Assembly (NCBI GenBank): GCA_018713365.1
Contig: DVOU01000020.1
Location: 62,001-126,000, forward strand
From: Pullichristensenella excrementipullorum
GTDB taxonomy: Bacteria > Bacillota > Clostridia > Christensenellales > Aristaeellaceae
Length of the DNA stretch: 64,000 bases
Direction: 5' to 3'
Shown here: positions 9,056 to 17,818 of the stretch, piece by piece
How positions within the stretch are numbered: the stretch's first letter is position 1
Layout of the letters: every line of letters begins with the position of its first letter
Program-made: the position numbers and the translations under genes
The notes under the pieces: generated by a model
What the model saw: only the letters and a program-made list of their open reading frames with translations
The model's database searches: none
Told to the model about the DNA's origin: nothing

Positions 9056-9724
9056 ATGAAGAAGATACTGATCGTGGAAGATGAGCCGGACATTCAGGAG
9101 TTGTTGCGGACCTATCTGGAGGATGCCGGCTATGAAACGGCCGTGGCCGGCGACGGCGTGGCCGCGCTGGATATGTTTCACGCGCAGCCCTTCGATCTGG
9201 TGCTGTTGGACGTGCTGCTGCCAAAGATCGACGGTTTCGGCGTGTGTGAATTGATCCGCCGCCAGTCCCAAGTGCCCATCCTCATGCTCACCGCTCTGGA
9301 TGGCGAGGCGGAACAGTTGCGGGGCTTTGGTCTGGACGTCGACGACTATGTGACCAAGCCCTTCTCCATGCCGGTGCTGCTGGAGAAGATACGGGTCATC
9401 CTTCGCCGCCGGGGCGCGGAGACAGAGCCCCGCAGGCTGCGTTACCGCGATCTGGTGCTGGATCTGGACGCCCGGGAGGTGCTGGCGTCGGGGCGTCCTC
9501 TGGAACTGACGGCACGGGAATTTGACCTGCTCCATACACTGCTCCGCGCTCCCGGTCGGGTCTTCACCCGCGAGATGCTCCTTTCCAAACTGTGGGGGTA
9601 CGACTTTTTCGGCGACGAGCGGGTGGTGGACAGCCACATCAAGAATCTGCGGCACAAACTGAACCGCGATTATATTGAGACGGTCAGGGGGGTGGGCTAT
9701 CGTGCTGCGAAGGAAGGTCGCTGA
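9056..9724 (+). CDS. OmpR-family response regulator
   Basis: This 222-residue protein has a receiver domain (acidic residues VEDEPD at 8-13, phospho-acceptor Asp52 in LLDVLLPKIDG, Lys in VTKPFS) followed by a winged-helix DNA-binding domain (DERVVDSHIKNLRHKL, then the VRGVGYR ending). The ATG follows an AGGGTGAT-like ribosome site. It overlaps the histidine kinase gene by 23 bp and heads an operon with an ABC system. That arrangement is typical of envelope-stress or antimicrobial-peptide-responsive modules in Firmicutes. Confidence 0.95.
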   Translation: MKKILIVEDEPDIQELLRTYLEDAGYETAVAGDGVAALDMFHAQPFDLVLLDVLLPKIDGFGVCELIRRQSQVPILMLTALDGEAEQLRGFGLDVDDYVTKPFSMPVLLEKIRVILRRRGAETEPRRLRYRDLVLDLDAREVLASGRPLELTAREFDLLHTLLRAPGRVFTREMLLSKLWGYDFFGDERVVDSHIKNLRHKLNRDYIETVRGVGYRAAKEGR

Positions 9725-11195
9725 AAGCCTCACGGCGCGCATCTTTTGGATGACCACGCTGATCTTGCTGCTGGCCGGGGCCATGACCTTCGGCCTCATC
9801 GCCTGGGCCACGCCCAGCACCTACACCGCCGTGGTCAGCGACGACCTTGCCCGGCAGGTGGACGAACTGGTGGACGAGCTGGCGGATACCGCCCTGCAGG
9901 AATGTGGTCCCGTGCTGGAAAGATTTCTCCACGCCTCCGGCGCGCAGGCCATGCTGGTGGGGCCGGACGGGCAGATCGCGGGCACGGGGCAGTGGGTCGC
10001 CGTGGAGCCTGCGGCTGCGGGCGAAAACGCGGTCACCGGCACATCCGCGGGCGAAAGCACGGTCACCTACTATACCCGAAGCACGGCGGAAGACACGGTG
10101 AGCGTCACCGCCTCCGAGCAGGCCGCGCTTGCTGCCGAGGTGCGCTTTGCCGACCAGCCCGGGTTCTACGCCCTCTATGTCACGCCCCGGGTGGAGGCGG
10201 AAAATCTGGCGGTGCGGGCGCTTGCGCAGATGGCGCCCTGGCTGCTGCTTACGCTGCTGGCGTTTTCGCTGATATGCGCGTTGATCTACTCCCGGACCAT
10301 CACCCGGCCCATCGTGCGCCTGAACGGCATCGCGGGGAAGATGGCCCGGCTGGATTTCGGCTGGGCATGCAAGGAGCGGCGCAGGGACGAGATCGGCGCG
10401 CTGGGGCGCAGCCTGGATGCAATGGCAAAACGCCTTTCCACCGCCCTTGAAGAGCTGAAAGAGGCCAACCTGACACTGCAAAGGGAGGTGGAACGGGAGC
10501 GGGAACTGGACCGGCAGCGGACGGCCTTTTTCTCCGCCGCCTCCCATGAACTCAAGACGCCCGTCACCATCCTCAAGGGCCAGCTCTCCGGGATGCTGGA
10601 CGGCGTGGGCGCTTATCGGGACAGGGACAAGTATCTGCTTCGCTCCCTGCAGGTCGCGGGGCGCATGGAGCGCCTCATCGGCGAGATGCTCGCCATCTCC
10701 CGCATGGAGACGGGCTCTGCGGAGGTGCGGCGGGAGCGCGTGGATCTGTCCACCCTCCTGGACCGGCGGCTCATGCAGGACGATGAGATGTTCCGCTTGA
10801 GGGGGCAGCGGCTGCTCTCCGATCTGACGCCGGGCGTGTCTGTCGCCGGGGACGAGGCCATGCTGGAAAAGGTCGTGGGCAATCTCCTGTCCAACGCCGC
10901 CCTCTATTCCCCGGAAGGGGCGCAGGTGCGGGTGTGGTGCGGCAGGCTGGAGAGTCGCCCCGCCTTCACCGTGGAAAACAGCGGGGCGCAGATCAGCGCC
11001 GACGCCCTGCCCCACCTCTTCGAGCCCTTCTACCGGGCGGAGGGCTCCCGCAGCCGCGCCACCGGCGGCAGCGGCCTGGGGCTGTATCTGGTGAAGATGA
11101 TACTGGAGCGGCACAGGGCGGAATGTCGCCTTGAAAACACGGCGGAAGGGGTGCGCGCGACGGTGACCTTCCCCGCGGGAGGAAGCGTCGGTTGA
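9702..11195 (+). CDS. sensor histidine kinase (PhoR/HAMP class)
   Basis: This 497-residue kinase has TM1 at about 12-35, an extracytoplasmic loop, TM2 at about 180-200, HAMP, a dimerisation domain with SHELKTP (His282), an N box (NLLSNAALYSPEG) and a G2 box (GGSGLGLYLV). I start it at the GTG at 9702 because AGGGGGG lies about 9 nt upstream; an ATG nine codons earlier lacks such a site. It is coupled to the regulator by overlap. The input is unknown, but the downstream ABC genes suggest a peptide or envelope signal. Confidence 0.93.
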   Translation: MLRRKVAESLTARIFWMTTLILLLAGAMTFGLIAWATPSTYTAVVSDDLARQVDELVDELADTALQECGPVLERFLHASGAQAMLVGPDGQIAGTGQWVAVEPAAAGENAVTGTSAGESTVTYYTRSTAEDTVSVTASEQAALAAEVRFADQPGFYALYVTPRVEAENLAVRALAQMAPWLLLTLLAFSLICALIYSRTITRPIVRLNGIAGKMARLDFGWACKERRRDEIGALGRSLDAMAKRLSTALEELKEANLTLQREVERERELDRQRTAFFSAASHELKTPVTILKGQLSGMLDGVGAYRDRDKYLLRSLQVAGRMERLIGEMLAISRMETGSAEVRRERVDLSTLLDRRLMQDDEMFRLRGQRLLSDLTPGVSVAGDEAMLEKVVGNLLSNAALYSPEGAQVRVWCGRLESRPAFTVENSGAQISADALPHLFEPFYRAEGSRSRATGGSGLGLYLVKMILERHRAECRLENTAEGVRATVTFPAGGSVG

Positions 11196-11225
11196 CTCTG
11201 CCGCAGCAGTGCTTTCAACGTGGAC

Positions 11226-11270
11226 AAAGGCCATGTCAACCTCCGATCGGGGGCCTGACATGGCCTTTTT
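11226..11270 (+). terminator. rho-independent terminator after the histidine kinase gene
   Basis: A perfect stem (AAAGGCCATGTCA with TGACATGGCCTTT) closes a 17-nt loop and runs into TTTTT. It separates the two-component genes from the ABC genes, so read-through or a second promoter is needed for the latter. Confidence 0.85.
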
Positions 11271-11363
11271 GCGCGCCTCCATACAAAATACACGCGCGCT
11301 GCAAGTCCGCTCCACATCGCCCTGCTATCCTTTTTGCATCCCAAACAGAAAGGAAATGGCGTT

Positions 11364-12233
11364 ATGCAGATCGACATTCAACAACTCAGCATGACCTACC
11401 CCAGCGGGAAACAGGCGCTCAAGGGCCTGGACCTCGCACTGAAAAGCCCCAGCCTCATCGGCCTTCTGGGTCCCAACGGGGCGGGCAAATCCACGCTCAT
11501 GAAGCTGCTGGTGGCGGCGCTGGAGCCCACGGGCGGAACCATCCTGGTGAACGGGCAGCCTCTTCGCAAAAACGAGCGGATGCTGAAAGAACAACTGGGC
11601 TATCTGCCGCAGGACTTCGGCCTTTTCGACGAATTGACGGTGCGGCAGTTTCTCGACTACATGGCCGCCCTCAAGGGCCTGCGCCGCCCCAAAACCGCCA
11701 TCGACAAGGTCATCGGCATGGTCGGCCTGCAGGAGAAGTCCAAAGCGAAGATACGCACGCTCTCCGGCGGCCAACGGCAGCGGGTGGGCATCGCGCAGGC
11801 GTTGCTGGGCGAGCCGCCCTTCCTGATCTTCGACGAGCCCACAGTGGGGCTGGATCCGGAGGAGCGCATCCGCTTTCGCAACCTCTTCTCCCGCACCGCG
11901 CAGGACCGTCTGGTGCTGCTCTCCACCCACATCATCGAGGATGTGCAGTCCGTGTGTGACCAGATCGTCGTCATCGACCACGGGCGCATACTCTTTGCCG
12001 GCACGCCGGAGGGCCTCATCCGGGCCGCGGAGGGGCACGTGGGCGTCTTCTGGGAAAGAGACGCCGGGCGGGAAGCGGGGCTGCAGATCACCGCGCGGGT
12101 GAACACCAGCTCCGGCATCCGCTGCCGCGCGGTGGCGGATACGCTCCCGGCCTATGCCGAGCCGGAAGAGCCCTCTCTGGAGGACGCCTATCTCTATATC
12201 ATCCATCAAAACGCAGGGGAGGCAGCGCGATGA
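11364..12233 (+). CDS. ABC transporter ATPase (ABC-2 exporter type)
   Basis: This 289-residue protein is a single nucleotide-binding domain with Walker A GPNGAGKST, signature LSGGQRQRVGIAQAL, Walker B LIFDEPTVGLDPEE and the H-loop STHIIEDV, plus an approximately 70-residue C-terminal tail typical of ABC-2 ATPases. The ATG at 11364 has AAAGGA about 9 nt upstream; an in-frame ATG ten codons earlier lacks a site. The stop overlaps the next start. It should power the two membrane proteins encoded downstream. Confidence 0.93.
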   Translation: MQIDIQQLSMTYPSGKQALKGLDLALKSPSLIGLLGPNGAGKSTLMKLLVAALEPTGGTILVNGQPLRKNERMLKEQLGYLPQDFGLFDELTVRQFLDYMAALKGLRRPKTAIDKVIGMVGLQEKSKAKIRTLSGGQRQRVGIAQALLGEPPFLIFDEPTVGLDPEERIRFRNLFSRTAQDRLVLLSTHIIEDVQSVCDQIVVIDHGRILFAGTPEGLIRAAEGHVGVFWERDAGREAGLQITARVNTSSGIRCRAVADTLPAYAEPEEPSLEDAYLYIIHQNAGEAAR

Positions 12234-14410
12234 AGGTCCTTCGTCTTTTCCCGCAGGAATTTTTAAGATCGCTCCAGAGCCGCCTTGTCTGGCTGGTCAT
12301 GGCCCTGACCATCCTCTCCCCGGCAGTGGGCCTGTTCCTCTATAAGCCGGCTACAGCGAGTACCATGCTCTCCATGTACCTCGCAAACCCTGCCATCGCC
12401 GGCGGCGCGGTGGGCGGCGTCCTCTTTGGCATACTTGCGATCCACGAATGGGATCGGACGGCCCGAAACCGTGTGGACGTCCTCACCGACGCGGTGGTCT
12501 CCCCGCTGATGGCGGCCCTGACCCGCCTGCTGGCCTTGCTTGCGGTGGCGGTGCTGACGGCGGCCCTTGCCATGCTCGTCTGGCTGCCCGTCAGCAGGGG
12601 GCTCATCGGCGCGGTCTTTGATGGCGCAGACTATGCCCTGGCCTATCTTTTGCTGATGGGCGCGGCCCTGCCGCTGGGCATACTGGCCGCCTCTTCCGCC
12701 TATCAGTTCACCCGCCGGGCGGACCTTTCGCTGGTGCTCTTTGCCGCCTTCGCCGCTCTGAGCCTGACGGTATGGGCGGGCGACTGGCAGCTGTGCTGGC
12801 TCAACCCCTGCGTCTGGGCGCTGTCGGACGATTTTTCCAACTTCCGCATCTTCCGCTCGGTGGCCTGGATGCGCCTTACCTGGCTGGCGGCGCTCTCCGG
12901 CGTGTGGACGCTGTCCTGGCTCTGCGTCCGCCAGTGCGGCAAGGGGGCGCTGGGCTCCCTCGCCCGAAGCGTCCGGCGCGCCTGCCGCCCGGCCGTGGCC
13001 GTTGCGCTGCTGGTCTGTTCCGGCACGGCCTGGGCCCTCCAGCCCTTCATCGACCGCAGCAACCCGGACCTCACAGTGATGTCCTTCTATGAAATTCCCT
13101 ACGCCGAGGGACTGGTGTGTACCGGCCGCGGCGCGCAGGTGTTCCCGGACACGGCGGCGGGCACGGTCTCCGGCAGCGCGTCCTACCGCTTTCAAAACAC
13201 CTCCGGGGCAGAGCAGACCGTGGCCTTCGGCATCGACCCCGGCTATGCCATCTCCAACGTGCGGGCGAACGGCGCCGAGGTCCCCTTCTCGGTGAGCGAT
13301 TATCAGGAGTACAATGAGGCGCTGCTGGAGGTATCACTCCCCGCCGACGAACAGGTGGAGCTGACGCTGGACTACGGCGGCTTCCCGCAGGAGAGCATTC
13401 CCGCCATGCAGGGCGGCAAGGAGATCAGCGCGGAGTACCTGTGTCTGGAAAACGCCACGCTCTACCCGCGGCTGATGAACGTGCTGCCCGGAGAAAACGG
13501 CTATCCCGCGACCATCGACGTCACCCTGCCCGCCGCCATGACCGCCATCCCCTTCGGTGCGGGCGAAGCCCAGGTGGTGGCGGAGTGCGACGGCATGAAG
13601 ACGTGGCGCTTCGTGCAGGAAAGCGCCGGTGGCATCCTCTACGCCGGGGATTATGTGATGGAAACCATCCACGCCGGCGGCATGACCATCGAGTTCTGCT
13701 ATGGCCGCAAGCATCAGGCCGTCATGGAGGAAGCCGGAGCCGTGGAGGCCGTTAAACAGGTGGTGGAATACTGCGCCACGCGCTACGGCCCGCTCTCCTT
13801 CGGCGCGGGCGAGACCCTGAAGCTCATCCAGAGCCGCGTGGCCGGCGGCGGCTATGCCGCGGGCGGCGCGAGCCTTCTGGACGAGGCCGACTTCACGGCC
13901 GCCAACCTCTCCAACGCGGAGAAAGGCGGCGGCGCCGGCGAGGTGATGATCCACGAACTGGTCCACCAGTGGTGGGGGCTTGGCAACATGTTCGACACCG
14001 CCGACCCCAACAGTCCCTGGTCTGCCGAGGGGCTCACCTGCTACACCACCTACCGCATCGCAAAGCAGCTCTACGGCGAGGACTATGCGCGAACGCACTA
14101 TGTCGAGCCGTGGCAACAGGCAGTGGACGACTACTACCTCAACTTCTACGTCCGCCACCCGGAGTATCTGGAGCGTCTGCCCGAGGCGCAGCGCCTGCAG
14201 ATCTCCAACAGCCTTTCCCAGATGCGTCAGTACTGCGAAATGCCCCTGAAAATACTGAAAGCGGAAAAACTGGTGGGCGGCGAGGCGGCCATGGATCAGA
14301 TATTGCATGCGCTGTTCAACCGGGAGCTGGATCCCATGTACCCCTACCTGACGTATGAAGAATTTCTCGACGCCTGCGGGCTGACGGAGGAGGCGCTGGA
14401 CCTTGCGTAA
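12230..14410 (+). CDS. ABC-2 permease fused to M1-type metallopeptidase
   Basis: This 726-residue two-part protein has an N-terminal half (about 1-285) with six or seven membrane spans resembling an ABC-2 permease. From about residue 300 a soluble region resembles M1 aminopeptidases: zinc motif HELVHQWWG with His575, Glu576 and His579, and the third ligand Glu600 in SAEG. The spacing from the HEXXH is x20, slightly longer than the usual x18. The peptidase half follows the last span and probably faces outside. The start overlaps the ATPase gene by 4 bp. This architecture is known in databases as an ABC permease/M1 fusion, but its function is not established to my knowledge. Peptide export, processing or resistance is inferred. 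Confidence 0.88.
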   Translation: MKVLRLFPQEFLRSLQSRLVWLVMALTILSPAVGLFLYKPATASTMLSMYLANPAIAGGAVGGVLFGILAIHEWDRTARNRVDVLTDAVVSPLMAALTRLLALLAVAVLTAALAMLVWLPVSRGLIGAVFDGADYALAYLLLMGAALPLGILAASSAYQFTRRADLSLVLFAAFAALSLTVWAGDWQLCWLNPCVWALSDDFSNFRIFRSVAWMRLTWLAALSGVWTLSWLCVRQCGKGALGSLARSVRRACRPAVAVALLVCSGTAWALQPFIDRSNPDLTVMSFYEIPYAEGLVCTGRGAQVFPDTAAGTVSGSASYRFQNTSGAEQTVAFGIDPGYAISNVRANGAEVPFSVSDYQEYNEALLEVSLPADEQVELTLDYGGFPQESIPAMQGGKEISAEYLCLENATLYPRLMNVLPGENGYPATIDVTLPAAMTAIPFGAGEAQVVAECDGMKTWRFVQESAGGILYAGDYVMETIHAGGMTIEFCYGRKHQAVMEEAGAVEAVKQVVEYCATRYGPLSFGAGETLKLIQSRVAGGGYAAGGASLLDEADFTAANLSNAEKGGGAGEVMIHELVHQWWGLGNMFDTADPNSPWSAEGLTCYTTYRIAKQLYGEDYARTHYVEPWQQAVDDYYLNFYVRHPEYLERLPEAQRLQISNSLSQMRQYCEMPLKILKAEKLVGGEAAMDQILHALFNRELDPMYPYLTYEEFLDACGLTEEALDLA

Positions 14411-15146
14411 AATTTTCCAATATGAATACCGACGGCTTTTGCTCAACAAGTTCTTTGCCGGCCTCGTGCTGGTGCTGCTGGCCTACGGCGCCATGGTGCT
14501 GGAGAGCGCGACCATCCTCGGCGTCTCCCACACCGCGCCCTTCTCCCCCTGGAGCTTTGGGGACTATCTCAGCCGGATGTTGCCCCTCTTGTGGGTCGGG
14601 GCATCGTTCTTTTTGACCTTCTTCACCTCGGGCAGGGCGCGGCGGGCGATGGCGCTCACCGACGCCGCCCCCATGGACGCCCGGCGCTACGCCTGGGCCC
14701 GATGCGCCGCAGCCCTGGCGGGAACGGCGCTGCTGGCGCTGTGCTGCCTTTTGGAAGCGGCAGTGTTCTATGGCCGCTACTTCGGCTGGTATGCGTGGGG
14801 CAGCCTGCTGCTCCCGGCGCTGGCGACTCTTGCCCCGACGCTGGTGTTCGCCCTGGGCTGCGGCTGGCTGCTGGCACGCATCCGCCCCTGGCTGCTCTAT
14901 CCGTGGATGCTCCTGCCCTTTGCGGTGTCGGCTCTGCCCCTGCCCGAGGCGCTGGGGCTGTGGAACGGCAGTCTCTTCACCGCCCTCCCGCTCACTCTGG
15001 GGACGCTGGACCCGACGTTCACCCTGCCCGCCGCAGCCGTCGTCGCCCAGCTTGTCCTGCTCACGGCCGGAACAGCGGCACTGTTCCTTCGGCCCGGACG
15101 ACCGGGAAACAAACAGACCGCACGCAAAGCCTTGGAGAGCGCATAA
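14403..15146 (+). CDS. ABC-2 type permease, partner of the fusion protein
   Basis: This 247-residue membrane protein has about six hydrophobic spans and no soluble domain. It starts at TTG (14403-14405), overlapping the end of the fusion gene by 8 bp, with GGAGGAGG about 10 nt upstream. The tight overlap and shared operon suggest it forms a heterodimeric channel with the N-terminal half of the fusion protein, driven by the ATPase at 11364-12233. No family-specific catalytic motif is present. Confidence 0.82.
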   Translation: MRKIFQYEYRRLLLNKFFAGLVLVLLAYGAMVLESATILGVSHTAPFSPWSFGDYLSRMLPLLWVGASFFLTFFTSGRARRAMALTDAAPMDARRYAWARCAAALAGTALLALCCLLEAAVFYGRYFGWYAWGSLLLPALATLAPTLVFALGCGWLLARIRPWLLYPWMLLPFAVSALPLPEALGLWNGSLFTALPLTLGTLDPTFTLPAAAVVAQLVLLTAGTAALFLRPGRPGNKQTARKALESA

Positions 15147-15190
15147 AGGGATGACAATGGACAGTACCCGTTGCAACGGGCAATAGAAAA

Positions 15191-15236
15191 GAGAGCCTCC
15201 TGCCGTAGAATGGGAATTACGGCGGGAGGTCTTCTA
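15191..15236 (+). terminator. terminator of the ABC/peptidase operon
   Basis: CCTCCTGCCGTA (15196-15207) pairs with TACGGCGGGAGG (15218-15229), with one G-T wobble, followed by the T-rich TCTTCTAT. It lies 45 bp after the last gene. Confidence 0.7.
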
Positions 15237-15424
15237 TATGGTGAGAAAGCGTATCCCGGCAGGCGCCATATCTGCCAGTTCACCAAGTCGCTGGCGGGCT
15301 GAACATCGGCGAACCATGTCCGCCCATCAAACGGGAGCAGCTGCTGACTTAGAGTTGTCAGCGATCTGCATCCACATGAGAGGGTCCCCTGTTTTGCTTT
15401 GCTCAACTGCCTAAAGGCACCAAC
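15237..15424. other. non-coding stretch, nothing recognised
   Basis: I see no supported gene, promoter or repeat here. Its base composition is less biased than that of the neighbouring genes. Confidence 0.4.
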
Positions 15425-15461
15425 AAAAGATCCGCTCCCCCGTCCTGCGGGGAAGCGGATC
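15425..15461 (-). terminator. terminator of lacI-rpiB unit
   Basis: On the minus strand GATCCGCTTCCCC pairs with GGGGGAGCGGATC and runs into TTTT about 65 bp after the isomerase stop. Confidence 0.7.
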
Positions 15462-15526
15462 CTGTATCCATGGGCGTTGCTGGCGCCGGTTTTGCGGTTT
15501 TGCGTTCTTCGCGGCCGCGGCGGGCG

Positions 15527-16138
15527 TCAGGCCTTGAAGGCGGGGTTCGAGGCGTTCATCACGTCCGGCAGATCGACCTCGTAGAGGTGTTCGAGCTTGA
15601 AGCCGTTGGCCTTGAACTTCTCGTAGTCGAACGCTTCCAGCTCGTCCACGGCCAGCTTGTGGAACTCGTAAAAGTTCGGCCACCACTCGTAGCCGGTGCC
15701 CAAGTCGTTGCTCAGGAACGCCTCGGCGATCTCGATGCCCATCTGCGGCGCGACATAGAAGCCGCCCATCGCCAGCACGTTGCAGTTGTTGCCCGTGATG
15801 CAGCGCAGGCCCGCGGGAACGGATTCGACGACGGCCGCGTGTACATGCGGACACTTGCTCGCCGCGATGTGGATGCCCATGCCCGTGCCGCAGAAGATCA
15901 GCGCGCGCTCGTATTCGCCCTCGGCAATCTTCGCGCCCACGCGCAGGCCGATGCGGTGGAACATGTTTTCAGGGCCGTTGTCCTGTTCGTTCTTGACGCC
16001 CAGATCCTCGATCTCCCAGCCCTTGGCGCGCAGATGCGCGCAGATGGCCTCTTTGAGCGGGTAGCCCGCGAAATCCGCGCCGACGACCAGCTTCTTGTCC
16101 TTGATGGTCTTCATATTGGGATTGTTGACGATCTTCAT
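15527..16138 (-). CDS. RpiB/LacA/LacB-family sugar-phosphate isomerase
   Basis: This 203-residue enzyme has the RpiB fold: an N-terminal VVGADFAGYPLKEAI segment and the active-site Cys83 in FCGTGMGIHIAASK. The family interconverts aldose and ketose phosphates (ribose/ribulose 5-phosphate, allose, galactose or tetrose phosphates). It is about 50 residues longer than E. coli RpiB, with a C-terminal extension rich in aromatic residues (GYEWWPNFYEFH), so its substrate may differ. The ATG at 16138 has AGGAGG 8 nt upstream. It is 50 bp downstream of the LacI gene and probably co-transcribed with it. That points to a dedicated sugar pathway, not housekeeping pentose-phosphate metabolism. Confidence 0.88.
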   Translation of the reverse strand: MKIVNNPNMKTIKDKKLVVGADFAGYPLKEAICAHLRAKGWEIEDLGVKNEQDNGPENMFHRIGLRVGAKIAEGEYERALIFCGTGMGIHIAASKCPHVHAAVVESVPAGLRCITGNNCNVLAMGGFYVAPQMGIEIAEAFLSNDLGTGYEWWPNFYEFHKLAVDELEAFDYEKFKANGFKLEHLYEVDLPDVMNASNPAFKA

Positions 16139-16188
16139 GGGAAAACCTCCTGTATCGCGTAAACATGTTGTCGGGAAGACAGGCAGCG

Positions 16189-17292
16189 TCAAATGAGAAA
16201 TTCGTCGGACTGCTGCTTGTCCATGAGATAGTCTGCCGCGTTGTATTTGGTGATCAACTTGGTGCGCACCTTGTAGAACTCGCGCGTGGGCTTCTTGCCG
16301 GAGAGACAGCATCGGCCAAGGATCGTCATCGCGTAGTAGCTCTGCCAGTAGGGGTCCTGAAAGGCGCATGCCCGGCAAATGTCCATGTCCATGAACGGAA
16401 GCACGTCCGCGTTGATGTCATAGCCAAAGACCATCGGTCTGCGCCCCTGCGGCAGCGCCGCGGCAATGATGCTCGCCTTGTCGATGCCGATGCCGCTGGA
16501 AAGGAAAATGGCGTCTACATCTTCCTTTCTGCGGATGAGCATGTCGTTGAGCTTTTCTTCGACGACGTTTTCACTGTCGTAGTAGTTGTCCTGCAGAAAA
16601 CGGACCGACGGGTAAAGGCTGGCGATGGTATCCATCACGCCCCGGCAGCGCAGATCGTGGGAAGTATTTCCCGGAAAGCCTGTGAGGATGGCGACGAGCG
16701 GGTCCTCGCGATCCAGGCATTGGGAGATATAGCCGCCGATCAGCATGCCGGCCCTGTACGGGTTCTCGCCCACGTGGAAAAGGCGCCTGGAATTGGGCGT
16801 GTCTGAGTTGAACGTCGCCACGGTCTTTCCCTGGTCGGCCATCTGGTCGATCCATCCGCCGATCTCTTCAGAGCCGGCATTGATCAAAAACGCGTCGAAG
16901 CGCTCGGGTTCGATGCCGGAAACGACCTCCATCTGATCCCGCGCGGACAGGGAATGGGAAAGCAGGAACTCGCCGACAATCCCGTAATCGTCCATCTCGC
17001 CCAGAGCATCCTCTATGCCATGACGCAAATGGTCGCAAAACTGGATGGGCGTATCCGCCATCACGATGCCGATGCGGATCTGCCGCTGGCGTTTGAGCGC
17101 CTGCGCGGTCCTGTTCGGCGTGTAGTTCATCATTTTCGCGATCTTGAGAATGCGTTCCTTGGTGTCGGGATTGATGCGGCCCCTTCCATTCAACGCCCGA
17201 TCGACGGTTCCGATAGAAACATTCGCCATCTCGGCAATGGTCTTTACCGTGACACGCTCCACTATGCCCTCATTCCTCTTCGCTGCCATCAT
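16189..17292 (-). CDS. LacI-family transcriptional regulator
   Basis: This 367-residue protein has an N-terminal LacI helix-turn-helix (TIAEMANVSIGTVDRALNG, with hinge NYTPNRTAQALKRQ) and a periplasmic-binding-protein-like effector domain. The start codon is uncertain because the AAAGGAG site is 16 nt upstream of the ATG. It is divergent from the operon beginning at 17819. Motifs AGCG(A/T)TAACGTACAC lie just downstream of both divergent promoters, and near-copies lie upstream of the GH140 operon at 27.3-27.5 kb. I infer that this repressor controls all three units and senses the imported sugar or a pathway intermediate. Confidence 0.92.
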   Translation of the reverse strand: MMAAKRNEGIVERVTVKTIAEMANVSIGTVDRALNGRGRINPDTKERILKIAKMMNYTPNRTAQALKRQRQIRIGIVMADTPIQFCDHLRHGIEDALGEMDDYGIVGEFLLSHSLSARDQMEVVSGIEPERFDAFLINAGSEEIGGWIDQMADQGKTVATFNSDTPNSRRLFHVGENPYRAGMLIGGYISQCLDREDPLVAILTGFPGNTSHDLRCRGVMDTIASLYPSVRFLQDNYYDSENVVEEKLNDMLIRRKEDVDAIFLSSGIGIDKASIIAAALPQGRRPMVFGYDINADVLPFMDMDICRACAFQDPYWQSYYAMTILGRCCLSGKKPTREFYKVRTKLITKYNAADYLMDKQQSDEFLI

Positions 17293-17514
17293 TGCTGATG
17301 TTTTCTAACTCCTTTCGCCAGCATGGCCTTGAAATCCTTTGGTAGCCCCGGTCATTACGGTTTTTTAATACATCCGGCGGCCATCCCTCCCTCCATCACC
17401 GGCGGACAGTAAAAGCTCTTTGGATGGCGACGGCCTTCTCCGGCGCGACACAGGCCGTTGCCCTCAAGCAAGCATCTGTTCCCGCATCAAGCGAAGCTCT
17501 TGCGCGTGACACAA

Positions 17515-17529
17515 AGCGATAACGTACAC
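17515..17529 (+). promoter_or_regulatory. putative LacI operator, site A
   Basis: The site reads AGCGATAACGTACAC. It lies 13 bp downstream of the -10 of the lacI promoter, as expected for autorepression. It differs at one base from site B at 17699. Confidence 0.65.
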
Positions 17530-17542
17530 GCATTCCATAATT

Positions 17543-17571
17543 ATTATCGCACCAGACAGCCAAAAAATCAA
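17543..17571 (-). promoter_or_regulatory. promoter of lacI-rpiB
   Basis: Minus-strand TTGATT (17566-17571), 17-nt spacer, GATAAT (17543-17548). It is about 250 bp from the lacI start, implying a long leader. I see no gene in 17293-17514. Confidence 0.6.
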
Positions 17572-17661
17572 CACCCACAGAAAAAGTTTATACGATATGT
17601 GCAGTAAATTGGCATAAATATATATCATTTATATCAACTTTTCATTGAAATAGATTTGCGA

Positions 17662-17690
17662 TTGACAGAAATGCGCGCGGATGATACAAT
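17662..17690 (+). promoter_or_regulatory. promoter of the epimerase/isomerase/MFS operon
   Basis: TTGACA (17662-17667), 17-nt spacer, TACAAT (17685-17690) is a strong sigma-A type promoter. The operator at 17699 begins 8 bp after the -10, so it covers the transcription start. Confidence 0.8.
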
Positions 17691-17698
17691 TGCGTTAT

Positions 17699-17713
17699 AG
17701 CGTTAACGTACAC
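17699..17713 (+). promoter_or_regulatory. putative LacI operator, site B
   Basis: The site reads AGCGTTAACGTACAC with the palindromic core CGTTAACG, directly over the expected start of transcription. It shares 14 of 15 bases with site A and 14 of 15 with site C. Confidence 0.72.
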
Positions 17714-17818
17714 ACACAATCATTCAAGGCGCAACGGATGGCGGCTTGTTCATCAATGAAAAGCTGCGTCTGTTGCACATGTGGAGCAAGAACACGATCT
17801 TGATAACGGAGGAGAGCC

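Noticed and set aside
14897..15406. 169-codon minus-strand frame covering the 15.2-15.4 kb gap
   Set aside because: It overlaps the permease gene and two terminators, has no ribosome site and matches no family.
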